Below, in pieces: positions 1 through 9,641 of a DNA stretch of 64,000 nt (the first letter of the stretch is position 1; every line of letters starts with the position of its first letter). A program made the translations under genes and the position numbers. The notes beneath the pieces are model-generated. The model did not search any database. It had not been told where the DNA came from and saw nothing but the letters and a program-made list of their open reading frames with translations. Origin of the DNA: Corynebacterium halotolerans YIM 70093 = DSM 44683 (lineage in GTDB: Bacteria > Actinomycetota > Actinomycetes > Mycobacteriales > Mycobacteriaceae); contig NC_020302.1 of NCBI RefSeq assembly GCF_000341345.1, positions 1,840,075 through 1,904,074 on the forward strand, written 5' to 3'.

Positions 1-624
1 CTGATCGACGAGCGCCTGCACCTCGGCGAGGATGTCACCCGGCCGACGGTCGATCTCCTTGCCGCGCAGGGAGGGGACGATGCAGAAGGTGCAGGTGTTG
101 TTGCAGCCCACGGAGATGGAGACCCAGCCGGCGTAGGCCGACTCGCGCTTGGCGGGCAGCACCGAGGGAAACTGCTCGAGAGACTCGACGATCTCGACCT
201 GGGCCTCGTCATTGTGGCGGGCACGCTCCAGCAGGGCCGGCAGCGAGCCGATGTTGTGGGTGCCGAAGACGGCGTCGACCCACGGGGCCTTGGCGAGGAC
301 GGTGTCGCGGTCCTTCTGCGCCAGGCAGCCGCCGACGGCGATCTGCATGCCCGGGTGGTTGTCCTTGGTGTGCTTGAGATTGCCGAGGGTGCCGTAGAGC
401 TTCATGTCGGCGTTCTCGCGCACCGCGCAGGTGTTGAAGACGACCAGATCCGGCTCGACTCCCTCGCCCGCGGATTCCGCGGAGATGTAGCCGGCCTCCT
501 CGAGCAGGCCGGACAGCCGCTCGGAGTCGTGGACGTTCATCTGGCACCCGAAGGTGCGGACCTCGTAGGTCCGGGGCCCCTCGTCTGGGTTGGTCCTGGT
601 GTTGTCAAGAATTTGCTGCGCCAC
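1..624 (-). CDS. miaB: tRNA-2-methylthio-N6-dimethylallyladenosine synthase, 5' part
   Basis: MiaB is a radical-SAM methylthiotransferase that adds the 2-methylthio group to i6A37 of tRNAs. The gene runs off the left edge, so only the first 208 codons are present. The N-terminal MTTase domain begins near residue 18 with [11 protein letters not shown]; its cluster cysteines lie in [15 protein letters not shown] and GGCLAQ. The radical-SAM motif CNNTCTFC (Cys 174, 178 and 181) follows. GTG at 624 is chosen because the nearby ATG at 634 is out of frame and stops quickly. A TAGAAT hexamer 8 bases upstream suggests a leaderless transcript. The gene is divergent from gluA, as in C. glutamicum. Confidence 0.93.
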   Translation of the reverse strand, partial: MAQQILDNTRTNPDEGPRTYEVRTFGCQMNVHDSERLSGLLEEAGYISAESAGEGVEPDLVVFNTCAVRENADMKLYGTLGNLKHTKDNHPGMQIAVGGCLAQKDRDTVLAKAPWVDAVFGTHNIGSLPALLERARHNDEAQVEIVESLEQFPSVLPAKRESAYAGWVSISVGCNNTCTFCIVPSLRGKEIDRRPGDILAEVQALVDQ

Positions 625-632
625 GGAGTGCC

Positions 633-638
633 ATTCTA
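633..638 (-). promoter_or_regulatory. -10 element of miaB (leaderless)
   Basis: TAGAAT fits the corynebacterial TANANT consensus and ends 8 bases before the GTG start. No clear -35 is seen. Confidence 0.5.
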
Positions 639-741
639 GCCACCCTGCAGAACGCGACCTAACCGTCCCGTTTCACCAGTTCACGCCCGCCTTGCGGACC
701 CGTCGTCCAGGCGGCGGTGGACCACCGCCGCGGGGCCAGGG

Positions 742-763
742 GTGAGTTTCGGTAAACGCTCAC
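742..763. promoter_or_regulatory. inverted repeat between miaB and gluA
   Basis: GTGAG and CTCAC arms, extended by TTT/AAA with a two-base bulge, lie about 20 bases upstream of the gluA -10. It could be an operator for the transporter operon, but no known consensus was matched. Confidence 0.3.
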
Positions 764-782
764 GCGTCAACGAACCGCGGGC

Positions 783-788
783 TAATAT
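783..788 (+). promoter_or_regulatory. -10 element of gluABCD
   Basis: TAATAT is followed by 7 bases and then ATG 796, the spacing of a leaderless transcript. The -35 region is not recognisable. Confidence 0.5.
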
Positions 789-795
789 CTGTCGT

Positions 796-1572
796 ATGAT
801 TCAGAACACACCGTCCACGACAGGATCCGGGTCCGGGCCCCCGATGATCCGGATGGTCGACGTGCAGAAGTATTTCGACGACTTCCAGGCGCTGAGGGAC
901 ATCACCCTGGAGATTCCCCGGGGCCAGGTCGTCGTCGTCCTCGGCCCCTCCGGCTCCGGCAAATCGACCCTGTGCCGCACCATCAACCGGCTGGAGACGG
1001 TCGAGTCCGGCACCATCGAGATCGACGGGAAGACGCTGCCCGAGGAAGGCCGTCCGCTGGCGAAGCTGCGCGCCGACGTCGGGATGGTCTTCCAGCAGTT
1101 CAACCTCTTCCCCCACCTGACGATCCGGGACAACGTCACGCTCGGGCCGGTCAAGGTGCGCCGGATGAAGAAGAAGGACGCCGACGAGCGGGCCATGGCT
1201 CTGCTCGAACGGGTGGGCATCGCCAACCAGGCGGACAAGTACCCGGCCCAGCTCTCCGGCGGGCAGCAACAGCGCGTGGCGATCGCCCGCGCCCTGGCCA
1301 TGGATCCGAAGATCATGCTCTTCGATGAGCCGACCTCGGCGCTCGACCCTGAAATGGTCAACGAGGTCCTCGACGTCATGGCAGGTCTGGCCCAGGAGGG
1401 CATGACCATGGTCGTGGTCAGTCACGAGATGGGCTTCGCCCGTCGGGTGGCCGACCGGATCCTGTTCATGTCCGACGGCGCGATCGTCGAGGACTCCACC
1501 CCCGACACCTTTTTCACCGACCCGAAGACGGACCGGGCGAAGGACTTCCTCGGCAAGATCCTCTCGCATTAG
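796..1572 (+). CDS. gluA: glutamate ABC importer, ATP-binding protein GluA
   Basis: This is the cytoplasmic ATPase of the binding-protein-dependent glutamate importer. It has Walker A GPSGSGKS, a Q-loop FQQFNLF, the signature [14 protein letters not shown], Walker B IMLFDEP and the switch His in VVSHEMGFA. The sequence is very similar to C. glutamicum GluA throughout. That protein starts at the equivalent of the internal ATG 844 (242 aa), but no Shine-Dalgarno precedes 844, whereas ATG 796 sits 7 bases after a -10 hexamer. I therefore give 796 (258 aa) and keep 844 as the alternative. It is the first gene of gluABCD. Confidence 0.93.
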   Translation: MIQNTPSTTGSGSGPPMIRMVDVQKYFDDFQALRDITLEIPRGQVVVVLGPSGSGKSTLCRTINRLETVESGTIEIDGKTLPEEGRPLAKLRADVGMVFQQFNLFPHLTIRDNVTLGPVKVRRMKKKDADERAMALLERVGIANQADKYPAQLSGGQQQRVAIARALAMDPKIMLFDEPTSALDPEMVNEVLDVMAGLAQEGMTMVVVSHEMGFARRVADRILFMSDGAIVEDSTPDTFFTDPKTDRAKDFLGKILSH

Positions 1573-1628
1573 TTCCCACCGGCCCCCACCAGTCACGCCC
1601 AATCCCTCCCTCACCCAAGGAGTTCACC

Positions 1629-2501
1629 ATGTTCCCCTCCATCCGCCGCTCCGCCGCCATCGTCTCCGCCGCCCTGCTGACGGGCGTGACCCTGACCGCG
1701 TGCGGCGGCAGTTCCTCCTCCGAGGGGTTGCTGGCCAGCATCGAGTCCGGCGCCGTCACCGTCGGCACCAAGTACGACCAGCCGGGCCTGGGCCTGCGCA
1801 ACCCGGACGGCACGATGACCGGTCTCGACGTCGACGTCGCCCAGTACGTGGTCGACCACATCGCCGAGGCCAACGGCTGGGAGCAACCGTCGGTCGACTG
1901 GCGCGAGACCCCCTCGGCCCAGCGCGAGACCCTCATCCAGAACGGCGAGGTCGACATGATCGCCGCGACGTACTCCATCAACGAGGGCCGCTCCGAGTCC
2001 GTCAACTTCGGCGGGCCCTACCTGCTGACCCACCAGGCGCTGCTGGTCCAGGAGGACAATACCGAGATCGACGGACTGGAGAGCCTGGACGGCAAGATCC
2101 TCTGCTCCGTCACCGGCTCCACCCCGGCCCAGAAGGTCAAGGACGCCCTGCCGGGCGTGCAGCTGCAGGAGTACGACACCTACTCCTCGTGTGTCGAGGC
2201 ACTGCGCCAGGGCAACATCGACGCGATGACCACCGACGCGACCATCCTCCACGGCTACTCGGCCCAGGCTCCGGGCCAGTTCCGGGTCGTGGAGATGGAG
2301 CAGGACGGCGAGCCGTTCACCAATGAGTACTACGGCATCGGCCTGGCCAAGGGCGACGCCGAGGGCACCGAGGCGGTCAACGAGGCGCTGACCGAGCTGC
2401 ACGAGTCCGGTGAGTTCGACGCGCTCGTCGAGAAGAACCTCGGCGGCACCGAGGGCGTCACCCCGGGCAACCCGGGTGACCTGTCCTTCCTCGACGAGTA
2501 G
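1629..2501 (+). CDS. gluB: glutamate-binding lipoprotein GluB
   Basis: GluB is the extracytoplasmic glutamate receptor of the importer, anchored as a lipoprotein. A signal peptide of about 24 residues ends in a lipobox LTAC with Cys 25 as the lipidated residue. The solute-binding family 3 fold follows (VGTKYDQPGLGLRNPDG, then MIAATYSIN). The protein is 290 aa, normal for the family, and ends in PGDLSFLDE, like C. glutamicum GluB. An AAGGAG site at 1617-1622 supports ATG 1629. It follows gluA by 56 bases. Confidence 0.95.
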   Translation: MFPSIRRSAAIVSAALLTGVTLTACGGSSSSEGLLASIESGAVTVGTKYDQPGLGLRNPDGTMTGLDVDVAQYVVDHIAEANGWEQPSVDWRETPSAQRETLIQNGEVDMIAATYSINEGRSESVNFGGPYLLTHQALLVQEDNTEIDGLESLDGKILCSVTGSTPAQKVKDALPGVQLQEYDTYSSCVEALRQGNIDAMTTDATILHGYSAQAPGQFRVVEMEQDGEPFTNEYYGIGLAKGDAEGTEAVNEALTELHESGEFDALVEKNLGGTEGVTPGNPGDLSFLDE

Positions 2502-2562
2502 TACGAGCGTCGAGTAGTCCCCCACCGCCAGCGATCCCCCAGCGAGGAGGAGTCCCACCCTC

Positions 2563-3249
2563 ATGACCGCCCTCTGGAACGACTTGGGACCGGCGCTGTG
2601 GCCGGCCTTCTGGCTCACCATCCAGTTGACCTTCTTCTCTGCCATCGGCTCCATGATCCTGGGGACCATCCTCACGGCCATGAGGGTCTCCCCCGTCCGG
2701 ATCCTCCGGGGGATCGCCACCTTCTACATCAACACGGTGCGCAACACCCCGCTGACGCTGATCATCCTGTTCTGCTCCTTCGGCCTCTACCAGAACCTCG
2801 GGCTGGAGCTGGCCTCCCGCGACAGCTCCTCCTTCCTGGCCGACCAGAACTTCCGGCTGGCCATCCTCGGCTTCATCCTCTACACCTCGTCCTTCGTGGC
2901 CGAGTCCCTGCGCTCGGGCATCAACACCGTGCACTTCGGCCAGGCCGAGGCCGCCCGCTCCCTGGGGCTGACCTTCGGGCAGACCTTCAGCAGCATCGTC
3001 TTCCCGCAGGCCCTGCGCGCCGCCATCGTCCCGCTGGGCAACACACTGATCGCGCTGACGAAGAACACCACGATCGCCTCGGTGATCGGCGTCGCGGAAG
3101 CGTCCCTGCTGATGAAGACCACCATCGAGAACCACGCCAACATGCTCTTCGTCATCTTCGGCGTGTTCGCCCTCGGCTTCATCATCCTGACCCTCCCCAT
3201 GGGCCTGGCCATGGGCAACCTCTCGAACCGTCTGGCGGTGAAGAAGTAA
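2563..3249 (+). CDS. gluC: glutamate ABC importer permease GluC
   Basis: This is one of two inner-membrane permease subunits of the glutamate importer. It is a 228-residue His/Glu/Gln/Arg/opine-type permease with several hydrophobic segments and the EAA loop around [16 protein letters not shown], which docks the ATPase. GAGGAG precedes ATG 2563. Its TAA stop shares one base with the gluD ATG, so the two are translationally coupled. Together with GluD it should form the heterodimeric channel. Confidence 0.94.
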   Translation: MTALWNDLGPALWPAFWLTIQLTFFSAIGSMILGTILTAMRVSPVRILRGIATFYINTVRNTPLTLIILFCSFGLYQNLGLELASRDSSSFLADQNFRLAILGFILYTSSFVAESLRSGINTVHFGQAEAARSLGLTFGQTFSSIVFPQALRAAIVPLGNTLIALTKNTTIASVIGVAEASLLMKTTIENHANMLFVIFGVFALGFIILTLPMGLAMGNLSNRLAVKK

Positions 3250-4202
3250 TGAGCGTGCGCGCGACAGTCCTCTACGACGCGCCCGGTCCCCGGGGCCGAC
3301 GCAACAACCGCATCTACACCGTGCTGACGGGGGTCGCCGCCGTGGCGGCGGTGGTCTGGGTGCTCTGGACGCTGAACGTCAACGGGCAGCTGGAGGCGGA
3401 CAAGTGGTCGCCCTTCCTGGAGGGCCTGACCTGGCGGACCTACCTCCTGCCGGGCCTGTGGGGCACGCTGAAGTCGGCGTTCGCCTCGATCATCCTGGCG
3501 TGCGTGCTCGGCGCACTGCTCGGCCTGGGCAGGCTCTCGGAACTGGCGTGGCTGCGTTGGATCTGTGGGGTGATCGTCGAGTTCTTCCGCGCCATCCCGG
3601 TGCTGCTGCTGATGATCTTCGCCTACCAGCTGTTCGCGGTGTACCAGCTGGTCCCGCCCCGGCAACTGGCGTTCGCGGCGGTCGTGTTCGCCCTGACCAT
3701 GTACAACGGTTCCGTCATCGCCGAGATCCTGCGCTCGGGCATCCGGTCGCTGCCGAAGGGCCAGACCGAGGCCGCGCGGGCGCTGGGACTCACGCACCGC
3801 CAGACCATGCTGAAGATCCTGCTGCCACAGGCGGTCGCGGCGATGCTGCCGGCGCTGATCGCCCAGATGGTCATCGCGCTGAAGGACTCCGCGCTCGGTT
3901 ACCAGATCGGCTACGTGGAGGTCGTCCGCTCCGGAATCCAGAGCGCGTCGTTCAACCAGAACTTCCTGGCGGCGCTGACCGTGGTGGCGGTCATCATGAT
4001 TCTGATCAACTGGGGCCTGACCACGCTGGCCTCGCGCATCGAACGGCGGCTGCGCGCGGGCCGGACCCACCGGCGCGCCGGCACTGAGGGCGCCGGGTCG
4101 ACCGATCAGGGATCCGATCCCGACGGCGGTGACGCCGGGAGCAACGTCACCGCCGGATGGCAGGCCCCGGGCCCCGGGAAGCCGCGCGATCCGGAGCGCT
4201 GA
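3249..4202 (+). CDS. gluD: glutamate ABC importer permease GluD
   Basis: This is the second permease subunit. The start at 3249 overlaps the gluC stop as TAATG; the frame is open far upstream but only this start makes sense. The EAA loop is visible in [16 protein letters not shown]. The protein is 317 aa, which I recall as some 40 residues longer than C. glutamicum GluD. The extra part is a hydrophilic tail after the last helix (IERRLRAGR), rich in Gly, Asp, Ser and Pro and probably disordered in the cytoplasm. It ends the operon, facing recX. Confidence 0.93.
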   Translation: MSVRATVLYDAPGPRGRRNNRIYTVLTGVAAVAAVVWVLWTLNVNGQLEADKWSPFLEGLTWRTYLLPGLWGTLKSAFASIILACVLGALLGLGRLSELAWLRWICGVIVEFFRAIPVLLLMIFAYQLFAVYQLVPPRQLAFAAVVFALTMYNGSVIAEILRSGIRSLPKGQTEAARALGLTHRQTMLKILLPQAVAAMLPALIAQMVIALKDSALGYQIGYVEVVRSGIQSASFNQNFLAALTVVAVIMILINWGLTTLASRIERRLRAGRTHRRAGTEGAGSTDQGSDPDGGDAGSNVTAGWQAPGPGKPRDPER

Positions 4203-4212
4203 GGACCCACTC

Positions 4213-4809
4213 TCACTCCCCCAGCTCCGCGATCCGCTCATCGAGCGCCTCGCGGGCCAGGGACAGCGACATCGACTGACTGAAGCCACGCCGGGCCAGG
4301 ACCCCGACGATCCGGCGCAGCGCCTTGTCCCGCTCGGTCCGGTCGGCGGGCACGGCCTTCACCGACCGGGCCTTCTTGCGCGCCAGTTCCCGGGCGGTGG
4401 CCTCCTCATCCTCCGGATCGATCTGGTCGAGGGCCGCGGCCCGGGTCGCCGCGTCCACCCCCTTGTCCGCGAGCTCGCGGTTGAGTACCCGGGCGGATTT
4501 ACCGCGGCGGGCGTGGCGCTGGCGCACCCACTCGTGGGCGAAGGTCTCGTCGTCGAGGAGGTGCACGGCGGCCAGATCGTCGAGCACCTCGTCCACGAGC
4601 CGCTCCTCGAACTCGAGGTCGAGCAGCCGCCCGCGCAGCTCATGACGTGAGCGGGCCCGCTGGTCCAGCAGGCCCAGTGCACGCTTGCGCACGGCGGCCT
4701 TGGCGGACTCGGCCTCCCGGTCTAACAGGCCGGAGCCCTCCCCCGCCTCGAAATCCGCCAGCGCCCGGCGCAGCTTCTCGAGCTTGGCCTGCTGGGTCTC
4801 GTCGGTCAT
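4213..4809 (-). CDS. recX: RecA regulatory protein RecX
   Basis: RecX binds RecA filaments and limits recombinase activity. The 198-residue protein has the helical repeats typical of the family: [20 protein letters not shown], then [22 protein letters not shown], then RELADKGVD. It lies 56 bases downstream of recA on the same strand, the standard recA-recX arrangement, and is likely co-transcribed. ATG 4809 is preceded by GGAG. Confidence 0.93.
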   Translation of the reverse strand: MTDETQQAKLEKLRRALADFEAGEGSGLLDREAESAKAAVRKRALGLLDQRARSRHELRGRLLDLEFEERLVDEVLDDLAAVHLLDDETFAHEWVRQRHARRGKSARVLNRELADKGVDAATRAAALDQIDPEDEEATARELARKKARSVKAVPADRTERDKALRRIVGVLARRGFSQSMSLSLAREALDERIAELGE

Positions 4810-4865
4810 GGAGGGGAACTCCTGCCTGTCCGTGCTGTCCGTGTCTGTCCGTGCTGCCTGCGGGC

Positions 4866-6026
<1,161 letters not shown>

Positions 6027-6226
6027 GATGCAAGTTCCTTCTGTTCGGGTGGGTCAGTGCTGATGTCGCTGGGTGTTGATCGGGGGACGGGGAACTGTCG
6101 TCGGCCCCCGTCAGGGTCTCCACGCCGACTTAGACCCGCTTTTGCCTCGGACGGCTCCCAGGGGCCCCGGTTCCGTCCGTCCGTTACGACGCGTCACGTT
6201 ATCCGAATCAGGTGACGTTGAGTTCG

Positions 6227-6255
6227 AATCTACACGCACAACTGTTCGAAAACAA
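6227..6255 (-). promoter_or_regulatory. predicted recA promoter
   Basis: On the recA strand the -35 is TTGTTT (6250-6255) and the -10 is TAGATT (6227-6232), separated by exactly 17 bases. The -10 fits TANANT. Transcription would begin near 6220. Confidence 0.65.
6234..6249. promoter_or_regulatory. LexA-like SOS box in recA promoter spacer
   Basis: The 16-base site ACGCACAACTGTTCGA matches the TCGAAC-N4-GTTCGA type of actinobacterial LexA box in one complete half and four of six positions of the other. It fills the spacer between the predicted -35 and -10, an ideal repressor position. LexA binding is inferred. Confidence 0.6.
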
Positions 6256-6292
6256 TGCGGGCGAGATGGCCCTGCGCCCGCGCCGGTGGAGG

Positions 6293-6508
6293 TTATTTCT
6301 CTCCGCGATCGACGCCCAGGCGGCGCTCCTCCGGCACATCGAAGTCGTCACACAGCACCGCCCACAGCTTCCGCAGACTGAGCCCGTCCTCGATGAGCTG
6401 CTCCACGGTGCGGTCGTAACCCGCGGGAACATGGGAGTGCAGAATCCAGTTGCCCTGCCCGTGACCGAATTCGTCCTGGATCAGCTGGTGGAACTCCGTC
6501 AATCGCAT
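6293..6508 (-). CDS. DUF3046 family protein
   Basis: This is a 71-residue protein of unknown function, commonly found just upstream of recA in actinobacteria. It starts MRLTEFHQLIQDEFG and ends in the conserved LWAVLCDDFDVPEERR stretch. ATG 6508 is chosen over the longer frame because family members start MRLTEF and because a TATCAT -10 hexamer ends 7 bases upstream. It has no signal peptide or membrane segment. Confidence 0.85.
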   Translation of the reverse strand: MRLTEFHQLIQDEFGHGQGNWILHSHVPAGYDRTVEQLIEDGLSLRKLWAVLCDDFDVPEERRLGVDRGEK

Positions 6509-6515
6509 GTCCACG

Positions 6516-6521
6516 ATGATA
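6516..6521 (-). promoter_or_regulatory. -10 element of the DUF3046 gene (leaderless)
   Basis: TATCAT lies 7 bases before ATG 6508, and no Shine-Dalgarno site is present. Confidence 0.45.
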
Positions 6522-6564
6522 CCCACGCCGTCCACCGACCACAGCCTCCCTCCCCTACCCTCGT

Positions 6565-6577
6565 TGAACACCATTCA
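6565..6577. promoter_or_regulatory. BioQ-like operator, distal copy
   Basis: TGAACACCATTCA is a TGAAC-N3-(G/A)TTCA palindrome, like the 13-base BioQ repressor motif described for C. glutamicum biotin genes. It begins 32 bases upstream of the proximal copy, on the same helix face. Confidence 0.6.
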
Positions 6578-6596
6578 AAACCGATTCCCTCCTGCT

Positions 6597-6609
6597 TGAA
6601 CATTGTTCA
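6597..6609. promoter_or_regulatory. BioQ-like operator, proximal copy
   Basis: TGAACATTGTTCA is a perfect palindrome with a three-base centre, placed just upstream of the bioY -10. It would block RNA polymerase when occupied by the TetR-type biotin repressor BioQ, whose gene is not in this window. Confidence 0.72.
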
Positions 6610-6613
6610 GTGA

Positions 6614-6619
6614 TAGGGT
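6614..6619 (+). promoter_or_regulatory. -10 element of bioYMN
   Basis: TAGGGT ends 8 bases before ATG 6628. The lack of a Shine-Dalgarno site suggests a leaderless or nearly leaderless transcript. Confidence 0.45.
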
Positions 6620-6627
6620 CTTTCACC

Positions 6628-7215
6628 ATGACGACCATCTCCCGTTCCCGGATACACGTGTCCGATCTCGCCTACATCGCCGTCTTCGCGGCCCTGATCA
6701 TCGTGCTGGCCTTCGTCGCCATCCCCGTGGGGGCGGCGGGCGTGCCGATCGTCCTGCAGAACTCGGCGGTGGTCCTCGCCGGACTGGTGCTCGGCGGACG
6801 CCGGGGATTCCTCGCCGCCGGGCTGTTCGTCGGCCTCGGCCTGCTCGGACTGCCGGTGCTCGCCGGCGGCCGCACCACGGTCGCCGCCCTGGCCGGCCCC
6901 ACGGTCGGCTACCTCCTCGGCTACCTCGTCTCCGCCGGGCTGGCCGGTCTGATCGCCTACCGCGCACCGGCACGGCGGCGGGGACCCCAGATCGCCTTCT
7001 TCACCCTCGCGGCCGTCGTCGGCCTGACCGCCCAGTACGTCTGCGGCGCCCTCGGCCTGGTGTGGCGCGCCGGCCTGAGCCTGTCGGAGGCTGCACTGGC
7101 CCAGGTGCCGTTCCTCGTCCCGGACGCGGCGAAGTTCGCCTTCATGGTCGTCATCGCCCTCGGTATCCACGCGGCCTTCCCGGACCTTCTCGCCCGCCGG
7201 GGCAGGAAGGCATAA
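6628..7215 (+). CDS. bioY: biotin ECF transporter substrate-binding protein BioY
   Basis: BioY is the integral-membrane S component that binds biotin. The 195-residue protein has about six hydrophobic helices and BioY family signatures: LAGLVLGGRRGFLAAGLFVGLG, then GPTVGYLLGY. ATG 6628 is preferred to the in-frame GTG 6610, which would overlap the operator and the -10. It is followed by bioM after 7 bases, so BioYMN forms a complete uptake system. This suggests the organism scavenges biotin, as biotin-auxotrophic corynebacteria do. Confidence 0.93.
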   Translation: MTTISRSRIHVSDLAYIAVFAALIIVLAFVAIPVGAAGVPIVLQNSAVVLAGLVLGGRRGFLAAGLFVGLGLLGLPVLAGGRTTVAALAGPTVGYLLGYLVSAGLAGLIAYRAPARRRGPQIAFFTLAAVVGLTAQYVCGALGLVWRAGLSLSEAALAQVPFLVPDAAKFAFMVVIALGIHAAFPDLLARRGRKA

Positions 7216-7222
7216 TCACCCC

Positions 7223-7921
7223 ATGCCGCAGATCCGCTTCGAGGACGTCTCCGTCCGCTACGACGGGACCGCCCATCATGTCCTGGACCGCATCACGCTC
7301 GAGCTGTCCGAACACCGCATCGGGATAATCGGCGCCAACGGTTCCGGCAAGTCCACCCTCGCCCGGCTGGTCAACGGCCTGGGTGAGCCGACGTCCGGCC
7401 GCGTGCTCGTCGACGGCGCCGACGTCGCCCGGCACGGCCGCGACATCCGCCGCCGGGTCGGGTTCGTCTTCTCCGACGCAGAGAACCAGATCGTCATGCC
7501 GCAGGTGCGTGACGACGTCGCCTTCTCCCTGCGCCGTCTCAGACTGCCGAAGGCCGAGCGCACCGCGCGCGTCGACGCCGCCCTGGAGCGCTTCGGTCTC
7601 ACGGAGCTGGCCGAGGCCTCGCCGCACACCCTCTCGGGTGGGCAGAAGCAGCTGCTGGCGCTGGCCTCTGTGCTGGTCATCGAGCCCGACCTGATCATCG
7701 CGGACGAGCCGACCACCCTGCTCGACCTGCGCAACCGCCTACGGATCGCGCACGAATTCGCCGGACTTCCCCAGCAGCTGATCGTGGTGACCCACGACCT
7801 CGAGCTGCTCGCGGACTTCGACCGCGTGCTGTGCCTGGACGGCGGGCGGGTCATCGCCGACGGTGCCCCGGACGAGGTCTGCGGGCACTACCGACGACTG
7901 ATGGCGGAGCAGCCGCTGTGA
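7223..7921 (+). CDS. bioM: biotin ECF transporter ATPase BioM
   Basis: BioM is the cytoplasmic ATPase of the biotin energy-coupling-factor transporter. The 232-residue ABC protein has Walker A GANGSGKS near residue 40, the signature LSGGQKQLLALAS, Walker B DLIIADEP and the switch His in VVTHDLELL. Its stop overlaps the bioN start as GTGA, implying translational coupling. It energises BioY through the transmembrane protein BioN. Confidence 0.92.
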   Translation: MPQIRFEDVSVRYDGTAHHVLDRITLELSEHRIGIIGANGSGKSTLARLVNGLGEPTSGRVLVDGADVARHGRDIRRRVGFVFSDAENQIVMPQVRDDVAFSLRRLRLPKAERTARVDAALERFGLTELAEASPHTLSGGQKQLLALASVLVIEPDLIIADEPTTLLDLRNRLRIAHEFAGLPQQLIVVTHDLELLADFDRVLCLDGGRVIADGAPDEVCGHYRRLMAEQPL

Positions 7922-8535
7922 TCCCGCGGTCCGTCCCCCTGGGCGTGTACGTGCCGGGCACCACACTGGTCCACCGGGCCCCGGCCGGGGGCAAGTTCCT
8001 CGCCCTGCTGGTGTTCATCCTGGCCTCGACGATCTTCGTGGGCACTCCGATGCTGGCGGGGGCCTGTCTGGCCGCCGTGCTCGTGGCCTTCGCGGTGGCC
8101 CGGATCCCGGTGCGGGTGGCCGTCGGTCAGGTCGCACCGGTGCTGCCGGTGCTGCTGGTGCTCGGCGCCTTCCAGTGGTGGCAGCGCGGCCCGGAGCCGG
8201 CGGCCACCATGGTGCTCGTGCTGCTGGCCTCGGTCGCGGCGGCCGCTCTGCTCACCCTGACGACGACCATCACCGAGCTGATGGAGTCGCTTGAACGCGG
8301 TCTGTCCCCGTTGGAGCGCTTCGGCCTCCCCGTCGACTCGGTGACGCTGGCGATCTCGCTGACCATCCGGCTCATCCCCGTCCAGCTGGCCACGGTCCGG
8401 GAGGTGCTCGCCGCCCGGAAGGCGCGCGGCGCCGGCTTCTCCGTCGCGGCCTTCGGCACCCCGGTGCTGGTGCGCAGCATCCGCCGCGCCCGGCTGCTAG
8501 CGGAGGCGCTCACCGCCCGCGGGGTCGGCGATTGA
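7918..8535 (+). CDS. bioN: biotin ECF transporter transmembrane protein BioN
   Basis: BioN is the T component linking BioY to the BioM ATPase. The GTG start at 7918 overlaps the bioM stop, giving 205 aa. Hydrophobic helices alternate with the coupling region carrying the ECF-T signatures ARKARGAGF and ARLLAEALTARG (Ala-Arg-x motifs that contact the ATPase). It ends the operon just upstream of a strong bidirectional hairpin. Confidence 0.92.
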   Translation: MIPRSVPLGVYVPGTTLVHRAPAGGKFLALLVFILASTIFVGTPMLAGACLAAVLVAFAVARIPVRVAVGQVAPVLPVLLVLGAFQWWQRGPEPAATMVLVLLASVAAAALLTLTTTITELMESLERGLSPLERFGLPVDSVTLAISLTIRLIPVQLATVREVLAARKARGAGFSVAAFGTPVLVRSIRRARLLAEALTARGVGD

Positions 8536-8542
8536 GGCGCGG

Positions 8543-8570
8543 TTGAAGCCGGGCTGAAGCCGGGCTGAAG
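8543..8570 (+). repeat. short tandem repeat downstream of bioN
   Basis: The 11-base unit TGAAGCCGGGC occurs twice in tandem, followed by a partial third copy (TGAAG). It is non-coding and probably a slippage product. Confidence 0.6.
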
Positions 8571-8587
8571 TCACCGAGACGAAGAAA

Positions 8588-8633
8588 CACCCCGTCCCAC
8601 CGGCAGCCGCTGTGCTGCCGGTGGGACGGGGTG
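8588..8633. terminator. bidirectional hairpin terminator, bioN / pspA
   Basis: There is a perfect 20-base inverted repeat (8588-8607 with 8614-8633) around a 6-base loop, between the converging bioN and pspA genes. Confidence 0.85.
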
Positions 8634-8662
8634 TGGGTCCCGACCCGCCCGTGGAGGGGGTG

Positions 8663-9502
8663 TTACTCGCCGCGCAGCTCCCGCATGCGACGGGCGACGG
8701 CGTCGTCGGTGACGTTGGCGGCGCCGGACTGCCCGCCTTCGATGGCCTGGTTGCCGCCACCGGAGACCTGCTTGTTGCCGCCGCCGGACATCTCGGCGCG
8801 GATCTGCTCGAGGCGGGAGTGACCGGCCATCTGGATGCCCGCCTGCTGGACCTCTGCCATGCGGCCCTCGACGGAGTTCTGCGCCAGCTCAGCCTGGCCG
8901 AGAGCGTTCGAGTAGCGACGCTCGATCTTGTCGCGGACCTGGTCCAGGTTCGGGGTGGAGCCGCTGGAGGTCAGGGAGTTCATGGACTGCAGGGACTCGG
9001 AGACCTTCTCCTGCATCTTGGCCTGCTCGAGCTGGGAGAGCAGCTTGGTGCGCTCGGCGACCTTCTGCTGCAGGGCCATGGCGTTGCGCTCGACGGCCTG
9101 CTTGGCCTGGTCGGCCTGCTGCAGGGCCTGGTCGTGGAGCTGCTTGGTGTCCTCGACGGACTGCTCCGCGGTGACCAGCTGGGCGGCGAAGGCCTCGGCG
9201 GCGTTCTCGTACTCGACGGCCTTGCGCTCGTCGCCCTCGGCCCGGGCCTTGTCGGCCAGCTGCAGCGCCTGGCGGGTGTTCGCCTGGAGCTTCTCGATCT
9301 CACCGAGGCGGCGGTTGAGCTGCATCTCCAGCTGCCGCTGGTTGCCGATGACGGCGGCGGCCTGCTGGGACAGCTCCTGGTGCTGGCGCTGGGCGTCCTC
9401 GATGGCCTGCTGAATCTGCACCTTCGGATCGGCGTTCTCCTCGATCTTCGAGTCGAACAGCGCCATGAGGTACTTCCATGCCTTCACAAAGGGGTTAGCC
9501 AT
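8663..9502 (-). CDS. pspA: PspA/IM30 family membrane-stress protein
   Basis: The 279-residue protein belongs to the ESCRT-III-like PspA/IM30 family, which binds the inner face of a damaged membrane. It starts [19 protein letters not shown], the amphipathic N-terminal helix, and continues as a long Gln/Ala/Glu-rich coiled coil to about residue 220. A Gly-rich linker ([14 protein letters not shown]) and a short C-terminal helix follow. It lies just downstream of clgR, as in mycobacteria. A ClgR-like box lies in the gap. Confidence 0.88.
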   Translation of the reverse strand: MANPFVKAWKYLMALFDSKIEENADPKVQIQQAIEDAQRQHQELSQQAAAVIGNQRQLEMQLNRRLGEIEKLQANTRQALQLADKARAEGDERKAVEYENAAEAFAAQLVTAEQSVEDTKQLHDQALQQADQAKQAVERNAMALQQKVAERTKLLSQLEQAKMQEKVSESLQSMNSLTSSGSTPNLDQVRDKIERRYSNALGQAELAQNSVEGRMAEVQQAGIQMAGHSRLEQIRAEMSGGGNKQVSGGGNQAIEGGQSGAANVTDDAVARRMRELRGE

Positions 9503-9607
9503 GTCGGATCGGGCCTTTCCTGCATTCGTTCACTTCAACGTTCGGTGGGTCCCGCCTCCCGCTGGGCGAGGGACGCGTACCGCATCGCCACCATGGTAGC
9601 GGAGCGC

Positions 9608-9618
9608 CGCGGTCAGCG
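9608..9618. promoter_or_regulatory. ClgR-like box upstream of pspA
   Basis: CGCGGTCAGCG, read on the pspA strand as CGCTGACCGCG, resembles the CGCYNANRGCG core of ClgR sites with one mismatch. It lies about 105 bases upstream of pspA, which fits known ClgR control of psp genes in related bacteria. Confidence 0.4.
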
Positions 9619-9641
9619 TCGGTGGTGCGGCGGGATTCTGC

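Noticed and set aside
781..805. AmtR box before gluA
   Set aside because: The CTGT / ATGAT halves match the nitrogen-regulator consensus too poorly.
2598..3248. Upstream extension of the gluD frame
   Set aside because: It overlaps gluC completely and lacks permease features; the TAATG junction gives the start.
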